The notes beneath the pieces were generated by a model. That model was not told where the DNA came from and made no database searches. It was given only the letters and a program-made list of their open reading frames with translations. From NCBI GenBank assembly GCA_020846745.1, contig JADLDI010000057.1, forward strand, positions 1 through 64,000: a DNA stretch of 64,000 bases. The letters run 5' to 3'. Positions 1 through 8,253 of the stretch are shown here, in pieces; position 1 is the first letter of the stretch; every line of letters begins with the position of its first letter. A program made the translations under genes and the position numbers. The DNA comes from Bryobacterales bacterium. Lineage in GTDB: Bacteria > Acidobacteriota > Terriglobia > Bryobacterales > Bryobacteraceae.

Positions 1-670
1 CTTGGAGGGCGGTCTGGTAGCCGATTTTGGCGTACTGGCTGATGAGGAAGTTGACGGAGATATCGAGGTTGGCAGCGTCGTCGCGGATTTCGGCGGCTAC
101 GGACGGGGGGAAGTGGGTGAGGATGTCTTCGGAGGGCGCGGCACTCGCTTGCGGTCGCGGTTCCGTTTCCGGAGAGGTGCGAGGTGGGGGAGTTCGTTTC
201 GCAAAGCGTTGAATTTTAAGGGCGTCGGCGAGGGGGAGCGACGGACGGGGGGCGTCCGGATGGGCTTCTATTAGCTGGCAGATGCGGTTCGTTTGGGAAT
301 CTTTGAGTTGTTTGTAGGCGCGGTTGAACGAACCTTCGAAGCGGATGTAGTAGCGCGAGTAGAGTTCGGCCTCTTTTGGGGTGGGGGGGTGGGTGATGGG
401 GTCGCGGCCATCGGAGCGGTCGTAGAGTTCGTTTTGGAAATCGAGCGCACGGAGCATGTTACAGCGGGCGGTGACGAGTTTGTCGAAGAAGATTTCTTCC
501 AAGGGGCCATCGGGGTGGCACTGGGCGTGGAGTTCGTTTCGCAAACTGTTGAAAACAGGACGGAGGTCGGCGGGGATGGACTCGGCCGACAGTCCATGCT
601 TGCGCGCATTTTGGGAGGATTTGGCTTTGCCTTCTTCGGTGCGGGGTCCTGTGCTGAGGTTTGCAGACAT
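1..670 (-). CDS. Repeat-associated hypothetical protein, copy A (3' end cut by window)
   Basis: No known function. The protein begins MSANLSTGPRTEEGKAKSSQ and continues with the ARKHGL-type N-terminus seen in many small hypothetical proteins of Acidobacteria and Planctomycetes. It is open for 223 codons to the window edge. The start is the ATG at 668-670, preceded by AAGGAG. It is a near-identical paralogue of the gene at 55228-55962, in the opposite orientation. The two copies share promoter, leader and coding sequence, so they form a duplicated unit. A charged, Arg/Lys-rich N-terminus and a Pro/Ala-rich linker at about residues 160-180 are visible; no membrane segment or catalytic motif is obvious. 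The function is unknown; the gene is clearly real because coding sequence and ribosome-binding site are conserved between copies. Confidence 0.8.
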   Translation of the reverse strand, partial: MSANLSTGPRTEEGKAKSSQNARKHGLSAESIPADLRPVFNSLRNELHAQCHPDGPLEEIFFDKLVTARCNMLRALDFQNELYDRSDGRDPITHPPTPKEAELYSRYYIRFEGSFNRAYKQLKDSQTNRICQLIEAHPDAPRPSLPLADALKIQRFAKRTPPPRTSPETEPRPQASAAPSEDILTHFPPSVAAEIRDDAANLDISVNFLISQYAKIGYQTALQ

Positions 671-775
671 CTGAGTAGTACTCCTTGTGGGGAAATCTTT
701 GAATCGGCCGCCGATTAACGCGGATTTAACGCCGATGGGTCGGGGGCGCGGCGGCCAGCGACCGGAGGTAGTGCG

Positions 776-844
776 AAAAAAAAGACCGCGCGATGGCGGT
801 CCTTTTTGGTTTGTTTGGTGGGTGGACACACGTCCACGACCACG
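776..844 (-). ncRNA. Candidate two-hairpin small RNA or attenuator leader, copy A
   Basis: About 70 nt from the expected start point 6-7 bases after the TACACT box. Hairpin I (817-843) pairs GTGG and GTGGA with TCCAC and CCAC, with a 2-base bulge. Hairpin II (784-801) pairs GACCGC with GCGGTC around a CATCGC loop and is followed by eight T (783-776). The A-tract and T-tract on both sides make hairpin II able to terminate in both directions. Whether this RNA is a free transcript or an attenuator for the gene at 1-670 cannot be decided from sequence. Confidence 0.5.
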
Positions 845-849
845 GGTCA

Positions 850-878
850 AGTGTACCAACGATCCAAGCGGAATACAA
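850..878 (-). promoter_or_regulatory. Candidate promoter of repeat copy A
   Basis: On the minus strand, TTGTAT (873-878) and TACACT (850-855) are separated by exactly 17 bases. Both hexamers and the spacing are identical in the other two copies although the spacer sequence is not fully conserved. The match to sigma-70 consensus is only partial (3/6 and 4/6). Confidence 0.5.
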
Positions 879-882
879 GAGG

Positions 883-1143
883 GATTGCGTGAAAAAGTTG
901 TTCGCAGGAGTATTTCGCAGAAATGGGGAAGAGATTAATTTTAGATTAACAGAGTTGATAGTCCTTGATGAAGGAGGGTAGTGTTCAGAAGCAGGTGGCA
1001 TGAATGGTGAAGTTACCAGTAGAAGACGCGTCACGGTCTGGATTTGAGAGGACTTCATCAGGTGCTCGGCCCGGTTCAAATAGGGTTGCGTTCCAGATTG
1101 ACTCCGGGGACGGTGCGGAGCGGATTATCGATTTGGTGTCGCG
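883..1143. other. Intergenic stretch with no recognised feature
   Basis: About 260 bases between repeat copy A and the first complete gene. No convincing open frame, hairpin or conserved promoter was found. It presumably carries the promoter of the gene starting at 1144. Confidence 0.5.
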
Positions 1144-3402
1144 ATGAGGATTGCGAGTTGTCGGCTGCTCGGTTGCTTGCTGGCCGTATCGTTTGGTGTG
1201 GAAGGGGCGGAGCGGAAGTTTACGTATTCGGTGCGGCCGGGGGGAGGAGGGCCGCGGACGAGGTATGACGTCACGGGTGGGGGGATTGCGGTGGACGGGT
1301 TGGGGCAGGCGCATGTTTTGTTTCAGTCGTCGGCGGTAATGAAGATGAATGTGGCGGGGAATGCGGCGCTGTACACGACGTATATTCCGGGGGCGTATGA
1401 GATGGGGGCGATTGCGCTGGACGCACAGGGGAACGCATATGTGACGGGGTTGGCATGGATGCGCGGCGGGTTTAAGGCGACGACGCGGTTGCCGGGAGGA
1501 GAGGACGGGGACTTAGACGGGATATTTGTGGTGAAGTTGGATGCGGCAGGGCGGACGGTGTATTCGTTGCTGTTGAGTACGACGCCGTTCCGGTCCAGCA
1601 GCGGCGCCAATCTATACACTACTGAAGGAGGAAATGCGATCGCGGTAGATGCGGAGGGGAACGCATATGTAGGGGGAGTCACGATGAGAGGGATTGCGAC
1701 GACGCCGGGGGCGTATCAGGCGTCGCGGCCGGAGGAGGGCACATGCTATACGAATGGGCCGGGGGAGTGCACGAACGGGGTTGTGGCAAAGATCAATGCG
1801 GCCGGGACGGGACTGGTGTGGGGGACGTATTTGGGAGGCAGCAGGTTGGATGGCGTCAAATCATTGGCTGTGGACAAGGCAGGGGCGGTGTACGTGGGGG
1901 GCTACACGACGTCGGCGAACTTTCCGGTGACGGCTGGGGCGCTACGGACGGTGTTCAGCTCGACTGCCGATCACCCGGAACCGTATCGGGACGGGTTTTT
2001 GGTGAAGCTGAGCCCGGATGGGCGCAGATTGGAGTATGGGACGCTGGTAGGCGGGGCGTCTCCGGACGAGGTGCGCGGGGTGGCGGTGGACGGGGCGGGG
2101 CGAGCACATCTGGTGGGGTACACCAGTTCACCGGAGTTTCCGCTGAAAAATGAGATGCAGAATGAGCCGTTTTGGTCGGCTGGAGGACCTGCGCCCGATC
2201 CGAAAGCGTTTCTGACGATCGTAGACGCGGCAGGGCGGCTGGAGTTCTCGACGTTTTTTGGACCGTGGCAAGGGACGGAGGCCAGCACGGTGATGCTGGG
2301 GCGGGACGGGAGTGTGTACCTTGGCGGGTCCACGGAAAGTTCGGACTTGCCGGTGGTGGAGGCGCCGCAACCGTCGTTCCGGGCGGGGAGTTGCAGGCTG
2401 ACATCGCGCCTTGAGTCGCCATGCCTCGGGGGATATTTCGCGCGGATTCGTCCCGACTTGGGCAGGCTGGTTTTCTCAACGTTTGTGGGCGTTTACGGGC
2501 CTGGTAACGATAGGGGCTGGACGGAGAAAGGCAACCAGTTCGACTATGTGCGCGGGTTGGCGCTGGGGCCGAATGGAGCCGTCTTTGCGACCGGGTATGC
2601 TCTCGGCCCGTTTCCAGCGGTTGGTGCGTTCGGAACGAATACTGGCGCGACATTTGTGACGCGGATGGAGAGCGTGGGCGAGGTGCAAGCGAACGCGATT
2701 CCGCCGGTGTTTACGCGGGAGAGCGTGGTGATGGCGCCGAGCGGGGCGCCGAGCGTGATGCGTGGCTCGTGGGTATCGATATACGGGCGCAACTTTCTGC
2801 CGCGGGGCGGGACGGTATTGGCCGAGACGCTGCCGCTGCCGACGGAACTAGCGGGAGTATCGGTTAGCTTCAACGGGCACGCGGGGCGGATACTTTCGAT
2901 CTCGTCGACCAGCGAATGGGATCAGATCAATGTACAGGTGCCGTGGGATATTGATGGACGCTCCCGAGCGGCGGTGGTGGTGAGCCGGGAGGGAGTCGCA
3001 TCGTATGTGACCTATGTGACAAACCGGTTTCGGCTCCCGGAGGTGTTTCGCATGAACGGAAGCGAGGCACTGGTGTTTCGAGCCGCAGATTACTCGTTAG
3101 TAACTCAACAGCGTCCAGCCGCCGGAGGGGAGGTGCTGGTCCTTTACGCGACGGGGCTAGGGCCAGTCTCGCCAGCAGTGGCAGACGGCGCTCCATCGCC
3201 GCTCAGCCCTCTTTCGCTGCCGACAATCCCGGATAACGTGGTTACGGTGAATGGGAGAATAGTCACCCCGCTGTTTATCGGGCTTGCACCCGGGTTGATA
3301 GGGATTTTTCAAGTAAATTTCATTTTGCCCGCGGATATTCCAAAGGGCGAGAACGAGATTGGTATGCGGTTCGGGACCCCCGCGAAAATCTGGGTCCAGT
3401 AA
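1144..3402 (+). CDS. Secreted SBBP beta-propeller repeat protein with Solibacter-type C-terminal module
   Basis: 752 aa, probably exported: an N-terminal signal peptide ends near VEGAE (about residue 22). Residues about 40-500 contain repeated GGIAVDGLG, AIALDAQGNAYVTG, AIAVDAEGNAYVGG and SLAVDKAGAVYVGGYT-like blocks, the signature of SBBP-type beta-propeller repeats. Residues about 525-752 match the acidobacterial C-terminal module (Solibacter uncharacterised domain) with SWVSIYGRNFLPRGG, WDQINVQVPWDI and VLVLYATGLGPVSP. A similar module occurs at the N-termini of the proteins at 51556 and 53283. A surface or extracellular role is inferred. Codon third positions are strongly G-rich, unlike most other plus-strand genes in the window. 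The start is the ATG at 1144; no strong ribosome-binding site precedes it. Confidence 0.8.
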   Translation: MRIASCRLLGCLLAVSFGVEGAERKFTYSVRPGGGGPRTRYDVTGGGIAVDGLGQAHVLFQSSAVMKMNVAGNAALYTTYIPGAYEMGAIALDAQGNAYVTGLAWMRGGFKATTRLPGGEDGDLDGIFVVKLDAAGRTVYSLLLSTTPFRSSSGANLYTTEGGNAIAVDAEGNAYVGGVTMRGIATTPGAYQASRPEEGTCYTNGPGECTNGVVAKINAAGTGLVWGTYLGGSRLDGVKSLAVDKAGAVYVGGYTTSANFPVTAGALRTVFSSTADHPEPYRDGFLVKLSPDGRRLEYGTLVGGASPDEVRGVAVDGAGRAHLVGYTSSPEFPLKNEMQNEPFWSAGGPAPDPKAFLTIVDAAGRLEFSTFFGPWQGTEASTVMLGRDGSVYLGGSTESSDLPVVEAPQPSFRAGSCRLTSRLESPCLGGYFARIRPDLGRLVFSTFVGVYGPGNDRGWTEKGNQFDYVRGLALGPNGAVFATGYALGPFPAVGAFGTNTGATFVTRMESVGEVQANAIPPVFTRESVVMAPSGAPSVMRGSWVSIYGRNFLPRGGTVLAETLPLPTELAGVSVSFNGHAGRILSISSTSEWDQINVQVPWDIDGRSRAAVVVSREGVASYVTYVTNRFRLPEVFRMNGSEALVFRAADYSLVTQQRPAAGGEVLVLYATGLGPVSPAVADGAPSPLSPLSLPTIPDNVVTVNGRIVTPLFIGLAPGLIGIFQVNFILPADIPKGENEIGMRFGTPAKIWVQ

Positions 3403-3434
3403 CAGAAAGCTCTTCCAAGGATCGGAGAATCTCA

Positions 3435-6431
3435 GTGAAACGCTATTCGTGTATCTGTTCGGTATTGCTGGCAGGAATGGGCGCGGTCTATTTCCCGTTG
3501 CCAGTGACGGCGAGCGGGGTAGGGCCGGCACTGCTGGAGATCAATTTAGGGGTCGTGCCCATCGATAAGTACTTTGATGCTAACAATGACCGGGGTAATC
3601 CGATATTACCAGCGTGCCGCGATAACAACGGAGTGACGCAGACCAAGTGGACGATTCAGGAATGCTACGCGTGGATCATCTCGGAGAACGGCAAAGTGGG
3701 GAATTACCGGTCGCAGGGGGTGACTGGCGTGCGATTCATGTACACACTTGGGGGCGGATTTTTCAGCACAGCGTTTGACGATAACGGGCTGGTGAGGTCG
3801 GGTTGGCGAACGAACATGAAACAGTTTCTGCATGACTTGAAGAGCTATGGGATTGAGCGAGTAAGTCCGTCGCCGATGGCGCTTGTGGGTTGGGGCGTAA
3901 ATGAAAGCCAGCACCCAAACTTTGTCGATCACGCCAGTAATCCGGTTATTATCGGGACGTTAGGACACCGTTTGAAGTTTGTGAAGTGGTTAAATTTCGG
4001 ATTCATCGATGGCCAGTATTGCCAGGGACAAGCACGTTGTGACGATTGGTTGTGGGACGGCCTGGAGTCGAATCAAGCTTACAACAGTTCACCAGCAAAC
4101 CCGAACTTCTGGGGGTGGTACGACGATGCGACGCTAGGTTTCGGGAATCTGCAGCAGAAGTACTTGTTAGGGGTGATTAATACGGTGCTGTATGAGGCGA
4201 GCCAGGAGAATCTAATAGTGGCCGACCTGGACATCGAAAACGAAGTGATGATGTCACGCGGAACGGTGTTGGCGAGACTGTATTACGACAACAAAGCCGG
4301 CGTACACCTGTACGGCAAACTCCGGGAGATGATGACGAAATGGGGATTTGGTGCAGGACGGGTGGGCGTCTCGGTGGTGGCGGACCGGCCTTCCAAGGTG
4401 GAGGCCGTCGACTGCGATACGGATTTTGAACTGTACCCCGGGGGGCCGAAGGATAAGGCGACGCTACTGAATCTGTCGTCGTTGGATGCAGCGATCGGCG
4501 GGCGGCATTTCGGGATGCCCAGGTACATTGAGCGTCCGAACGGGTTGGCATGCAAGGGCGATAACACCTGCGAGCCGGGTAACGATGGATGCCGGTATGG
4601 CGACATGCCGACGATTGCGGCCCCCGAGTCGCTTCCGGCGCCAGACGTGATTGATATCCATTCGCACGTGTGCGTGGAGAACGCGCTGGGCGCTTGCGAC
4701 GATACATTTCTAAAGACGCAGAGCTATCCGGAGAATTTGTATAACGCGGTCTGGAAGTTTCTCACGGATCGAGGCCGGACAGACACATATGTAGTGTTCG
4801 GCGAAACGAATACGAACCAGACGAGGAACTGCGATCATTCAACTCCCTTGCAAGCGTATTGGAATGTGAAGGGATTTCTGGCGAGCAACCTGTATCAGAA
4901 CCGGCCGGGCAGCGCAGGCGCGAAGACGGTGATGCGGCCATGGGGGAATATATCGTCGCAGGATGGATGTTATGAAGCGCCGAATCCGTTGACGCCGTAT
5001 GCATCGACAGGTCCGCCGACGGCGGTGTCGGTAAGCCCGGTGGAGAGTTTGCACGCGCCGTTGACGTTTCGGTTCATTGACTCGGATGGGTACGCGGATA
5101 TGCAGAGCGCGGAGGTGAACATTACGCAAGGGGCAGAGCGGGCAGACGCGGGGGCTTGCTGGGTACGGTACACGCGGGCGACGGACATGTTTTATTTGAG
5201 GAACGACACGGGGACCGGATGGTTGGGGCCGATCAGTCCGGGATCGGCGGGGAATGTGAGCAATTCGCAGTGTATGGTGACCGGCGCCGGGCTGCAGGCA
5301 ACGGGTTCCGGGAACGAATTGAGCCTGACGATTCCGTACTGGTTTGGCGCGAACTTCCGGGGGACGAAGACGGTGCACATGCGGACGGCAGACGGGCAGT
5401 TGACGACGGAGTGGGGGCGGCGCGGTTTTGTGGAAGGCGACCCGACGGTGGTGTTTAAGTCGGCGTGGAATGACGGGTATTATGCAGGGGATTACGGTCC
5501 GCTGAACGAAGGGGATCTCCAGTATACGTTCACGGCCGTGCCGTTTTCGTTAGATACGAATGGGAGTTGGCCTTCGGCATCGCAGACAAGAAATGGGGAT
5601 ACGTTTGTAGCAGTGGCGGATCAGACTGGGCGGGTTTGGGGGAATATTTACCGGAGGGCGACACGATCGTGGGATGTGTGGCGGATGGCGCCGACGAGTT
5701 TTACGGCGGGCAAACCGAGCATAGTGGGGGTGAGTTCGACGGAGGCGGTGGTGTTCGCGCGCCGAGTGACGGGTGGAAGTGGTCTGTTTTCGATCTCCTT
5801 TTCAACGGGAATGGGGTTCGGGAACTGGATTGATCGCGGGGGCTTGTGGGCCGGCGATCCGGCCGCGGCGGGCAATGGGGATGGCAGCCAGGTGAGGGTG
5901 GCGATCAAGGATACATACAACGGGATCTGGGTGGGGACGCTAACGAACGGATCTACGTGGACGTGGTTTGGCCAGGGTGGGATTGTGAATGGCGAGCCTT
6001 CCGTGGCAATGACACCGGCGGGTACGTTCAACGTGGCAATGCGTGCGTGGGCCAATGGTTCGAACCTGGGGATTGGCTATATGCTGGTTTTGGGCAAAGA
6101 CCAAGGCGTTGGGTCGTGGAAGCAGATTGGTGGGGTATGGAGCGCGGACCTTGTCGCTGGAGCGGATGCGTATGGGGAGACGGTCCGGGTGGCGGGAATC
6201 GACGAGTGGGGCGGCATTTGGGCGGGAGAGGGCGGCTATGACGGGGCATGGTTCAGTTGGGGGTACAAGGCGGGCGTGCTGGCAAGGGTGAGCGCAGCGC
6301 AGGCGAGTGGCCGATTTACGTTATACGGGGCCGATAGTTGGAATGGGACGTATCGGTTGAATTTGGAAAAGGATGTGTGGAGCGGTCCACATGGGTTGGC
6401 GAGCGGGAACCCGGCGGCTACGGGCAGGTGA
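3435..6431 (+). CDS. Large secreted protein, glycosidase-like N-terminus and lectin/propeller-like C-terminus
   Basis: 998 aa, GTG start, 32 bases after the previous gene, so probably co-transcribed. A signal peptide ends near residue 27 (PVTASG). Residues about 30-490 look like a TIM-barrel glycoside-hydrolase-type domain, with acidic motifs such as DLDIENEV and VFGETNTNQ and many Cys residues. Residues about 530-690 resemble a beta-sandwich segment. Residues about 715-990 hold repeated blocks (DTFVAVADQTGRVWGNIYR, VRVAIKDTYNGIWVGTL, VRVAGIDEWGGIWAGEG) resembling PLL-type lectin or sialidase-like propeller blades. I do not recognise the family; carbohydrate binding or hydrolysis is an inference from layout only. 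Codon use is G-rich as in its upstream neighbour. Confidence 0.65.
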   Translation: MKRYSCICSVLLAGMGAVYFPLPVTASGVGPALLEINLGVVPIDKYFDANNDRGNPILPACRDNNGVTQTKWTIQECYAWIISENGKVGNYRSQGVTGVRFMYTLGGGFFSTAFDDNGLVRSGWRTNMKQFLHDLKSYGIERVSPSPMALVGWGVNESQHPNFVDHASNPVIIGTLGHRLKFVKWLNFGFIDGQYCQGQARCDDWLWDGLESNQAYNSSPANPNFWGWYDDATLGFGNLQQKYLLGVINTVLYEASQENLIVADLDIENEVMMSRGTVLARLYYDNKAGVHLYGKLREMMTKWGFGAGRVGVSVVADRPSKVEAVDCDTDFELYPGGPKDKATLLNLSSLDAAIGGRHFGMPRYIERPNGLACKGDNTCEPGNDGCRYGDMPTIAAPESLPAPDVIDIHSHVCVENALGACDDTFLKTQSYPENLYNAVWKFLTDRGRTDTYVVFGETNTNQTRNCDHSTPLQAYWNVKGFLASNLYQNRPGSAGAKTVMRPWGNISSQDGCYEAPNPLTPYASTGPPTAVSVSPVESLHAPLTFRFIDSDGYADMQSAEVNITQGAERADAGACWVRYTRATDMFYLRNDTGTGWLGPISPGSAGNVSNSQCMVTGAGLQATGSGNELSLTIPYWFGANFRGTKTVHMRTADGQLTTEWGRRGFVEGDPTVVFKSAWNDGYYAGDYGPLNEGDLQYTFTAVPFSLDTNGSWPSASQTRNGDTFVAVADQTGRVWGNIYRRATRSWDVWRMAPTSFTAGKPSIVGVSSTEAVVFARRVTGGSGLFSISFSTGMGFGNWIDRGGLWAGDPAAAGNGDGSQVRVAIKDTYNGIWVGTLTNGSTWTWFGQGGIVNGEPSVAMTPAGTFNVAMRAWANGSNLGIGYMLVLGKDQGVGSWKQIGGVWSADLVAGADAYGETVRVAGIDEWGGIWAGEGGYDGAWFSWGYKAGVLARVSAAQASGRFTLYGADSWNGTYRLNLEKDVWSGPHGLASGNPAATGR

Positions 6432-6599
6432 GACTCGAATTCAGGTGGGTGAGAAAGGTTGGGCGCGCGGCACATGCCGGTTGGTGGAAGAGGGCAAGGG
6501 CTTTCGACTTAAAACGAAACGCCCGGCGAAATTTCGGAATCGGCCGCGGATTAACGCCGATGGGCCGGGGCGCGACGGCTTCCGACCGGAGGTAGTGCG

Positions 6600-6668
6600 A
6601 AAAAAAAAGGACCGCGCGATGGCGGTCCTTTTTGATTTGTTTGGTGGGTGGACACACATCCACCCACC
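6600..6668 (-). ncRNA. Candidate two-hairpin small RNA, copy B
   Basis: Hairpin I here is an uninterrupted 10-bp stem (6643-6652 with 6659-6668). Hairpin II has a 7-bp stem (6609-6615 with 6622-6628) followed by nine T on the minus strand. With no gene downstream, this copy could only act as a free RNA or as a terminator. On the plus strand hairpin II plus TTTTT is a plausible terminator for the gene ending at 6431. Confidence 0.5.
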
Positions 6669-6673
6669 GGTCA

Positions 6674-6702
6674 AGTGTACCAGCAATGCCAGTGGAATAC
6701 AA
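6674..6702 (-). promoter_or_regulatory. Candidate promoter of repeat copy B
   Basis: TTGTAT (6697-6702) and TACACT (6674-6679) on the minus strand, 17-base spacer, as in copies A and C. Confidence 0.45.
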
Positions 6703-6751
6703 GAACCGATGTCATTCTACGTCGCGCAGGCGGTCGGCGATAGCCGGGGGG

Positions 6752-7300
6752 TCAATCCTTCTTCCCCGGGCCTTTCTTTGCGCGATCGTTGCTGAAATTC
6801 ATCTGCGGAATCCCGAACTTGCCGCCCAAGTCGCGCAATCGCGCCGGGTCGATCGAGCCTACGATGTTCACCACCGTCAACTGCTTCGGCTCGGCGGCAA
6901 CCACCACCAATCCTTCAATCAGTTTGCCGTTCGTCTTCAGATACACACCCGCGTTTTCGCGCTCCCCTTCGACGTTCACCAGCCGTTGCCACGCCGGCGC
7001 GGAGACGATGCTGCGGATGCGATTCACGTCGTCGGCCGAGTACTCGCCCGGCTTATTAAACTCGTAGCTGCGGACGTAAATGCCCTTGATCCCGGAAACC
7101 AACTGGCGGACGTTCGCCTCATCTTCCTTGTTGTCGTCCAGGAAGCGCGAGGCCAGATCGAGCAGCGCGCCCTCCAGGTTCACCTCTACCTTTTCCTTGG
7201 CCTTCGGAGCCAGCCGGTTCAACTGCTCGAGCGGGATACTCTGCGCAGCGGTAATCGTGACTGTAGCGAACGCAGAAAGAACGACTTGGGTCCATTTCAT
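6752..7300 (-). CDS. Exported DUF4252-like protein
   Basis: 182 aa with a signal peptide (MKWTQVVLSAFATVTITAAQ). The rest resembles the DUF4252 family, short exported proteins of unknown function often found downstream of ECF sigma and anti-sigma genes. Features include a LASRFLDD segment, IKGIYVRSYEF and a lysine-rich tail. It overlaps the upstream gene by 4 bases (ATGA), giving the operon order sigma factor, membrane anti-sigma-like protein, DUF4252. It is likely expressed under that sigma factor. Function is unknown. Confidence 0.75.
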   Translation of the reverse strand: MKWTQVVLSAFATVTITAAQSIPLEQLNRLAPKAKEKVEVNLEGALLDLASRFLDDNKEDEANVRQLVSGIKGIYVRSYEFNKPGEYSADDVNRIRSIVSAPAWQRLVNVEGERENAGVYLKTNGKLIEGLVVVAAEPKQLTVVNIVGSIDPARLRDLGGKFGIPQMNFSNDRAKKGPGKKD

Positions 7301-7605
7301 GGCAGACTCCTTCGATTCAATTCAGTAACCTTGTTTCGTGCGACGTCCAACTTTTCGGCGGTGATCTCGAGGGCGAGCATCAACTGCTGTTTTGCCCGCT
7401 GCCCCTGCCGATACCGGTACGCCTCGACCGATCCGACTGTAACCACCACCAGCGATGCCGCCAGTGCCAATAGCCGTGGCCAGTGTTGCGGGGCACTCCG
7501 CCGCGGTGCGGGCGACGGCAACCGGCTCAGCACACGATCCGCAAAGCCCGGGGGCGGTTCTCGCCGCCTGAAGGTGGATTTCAAAAGGCCGTCAAATTCG
7601 TTCAT
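7297..7605 (-). CDS. Small single-pass membrane protein, probable anti-sigma partner
   Basis: 102 aa. The N-terminal half (FDGLLKSTFRRREPPPGFADRVLSRL) is soluble, followed by one membrane segment at about residues 43-60 (LLALAASLVVVTVGSVEAY) and a charged tail. It overlaps the sigma factor gene (stop at 7602) and the DUF4252 gene by 4 bases each. Position directly after an ECF sigma gene and the one-membrane-segment layout suggest an anti-sigma factor. No zinc-binding HxxxCxxC motif is present. Confidence 0.65.
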   Translation of the reverse strand: MNEFDGLLKSTFRRREPPPGFADRVLSRLPSPAPRRSAPQHWPRLLALAASLVVVTVGSVEAYRYRQGQRAKQQLMLALEITAEKLDVARNKVTELNRRSLP

Positions 7606-8135
7606 TGGCTCACCCCCTTGACGGCGTGCCGCTCCAGGCGGGTACGCAACGACGCCAGGGCCCGGTGCAGACTGCTTTTTACGGTTCCCACCGGCATGTT
7701 CATCACTTCAGCGATCTCTGCCGGTTCCAGATCTTCCTGGTAGCGTAACAACACCACGGCCCGCGCGCGCTCGGGCAGCGCTCGCACCATCCGGCGGAGC
7801 AAGTCGCCCAGAAACGGATCGGCCTCGCGATCGCGTGCCGCCGGTTCGGGCGTATCCGCCAGATACACGCTCGGGCGGATTCTCAACCGCCGGCTTTGGT
7901 CCACGCAACGGTGGGTCGTGGTCTTCCGCAACCACCGCACCAGGTGCGCTTCCGATTCGATATCGCTCAGCGACCGGTAGAGGTGAAGGAAAACGTCCTG
8001 CGATAGTTCTTCGGCCAGTGCGCCGTTTCGCAAAAAATGGCAGGCCAGCGAGTACACCATCGATTCGTACCGCTTCACCAGCAGCCCGAAAGCCGTCCGG
8101 TCGCCACTCTGCGCTTGCTGGAGTATCGCCTCCAT
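7602..8135 (-). CDS. ECF-type RNA polymerase sigma factor
   Basis: 177 aa, usual ECF length. Region 2 is visible as AFGLLVKRYESMVYSLACHFL and AEELSQDVFLHLYRSL; region 4 as RAVVLLRYQEDLEPAEIAEV followed by MPVGTVKSSLHRAL. It directs RNA polymerase to a small regulon, probably including its own three-gene operon (7602, 7297, 6752). The start ATG at 8135 lies close to the divergent hydrolase gene, with about 118 bases between the two starts. Confidence 0.9.
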   Translation of the reverse strand: MEAILQQAQSGDRTAFGLLVKRYESMVYSLACHFLRNGALAEELSQDVFLHLYRSLSDIESEAHLVRWLRKTTTHRCVDQSRRLRIRPSVYLADTPEPAARDREADPFLGDLLRRMVRALPERARAVVLLRYQEDLEPAEIAEVMNMPVGTVKSSLHRALASLRTRLERHAVKGVSQ

Positions 8136-8253
8136 TGGTTTGTCGGAAAGTAATACGCGCGAGCGCCGCTCAAGTTCGCAAAATCTTTCCGAAGCCGTAA
8201 GAGATTATCTTCTCTTTATCTTTGCCGTTTCATTCAGTACTATCCTAGGCTCT
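8136..8253. promoter_or_regulatory. Divergent promoter region
   Basis: Shared upstream region of the ECF operon (minus) and the hydrolase-ABC operon (plus). On the minus strand GAACTT at 8171-8176 followed at about 16 bases by a GTATTA-like box resembles an ECF promoter, which would fit autoregulation. A palindrome GAGCGCCGCTC (8161-8171) and a 7-base inverted repeat CGGAAAG/CTTTCCG (8144-8150, 8185-8191) are also present. The assignment is weak. Confidence 0.3.

Larger units (their letters stand above)
671..882 (-). repeat. Dispersed repeat, copy A: leader of the adjacent gene
   Basis: Homologous to 6537-6704 (minus strand) and 55014-55227 (plus strand). Read on the minus strand it holds, in order, a promoter-like pair, hairpin I, a terminator-like hairpin II with a T-run, a GC-rich stretch containing three copies of an ATCnGCGTT-like unit, and the AAGGAG ribosome-binding site of the gene at 1-670. 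The homology to the 55-kb copy starts at CCTCTTGTATTCC and runs without a break into the coding region. Confidence 0.85.
6537..6704 (-). repeat. Dispersed repeat, copy B: leader without the gene
   Basis: Same orientation as copy A (minus strand). The promoter-like pair, both hairpins and the GC-rich tail are present, with two instead of three ATCnGCGTT-like units. Homology stops near the GAAATTTC stretch, so the ribosome-binding site and gene of copies A and C are missing. It fills the 320-base gap between the convergent genes ending at 6431 and 6752. Confidence 0.8.

Noticed and set aside
671-6704. Composite transposon between repeat copies A and B
   Set aside because: No transposase, terminal inverted repeats or target-site duplication were found; kept only as a possible recombination block.
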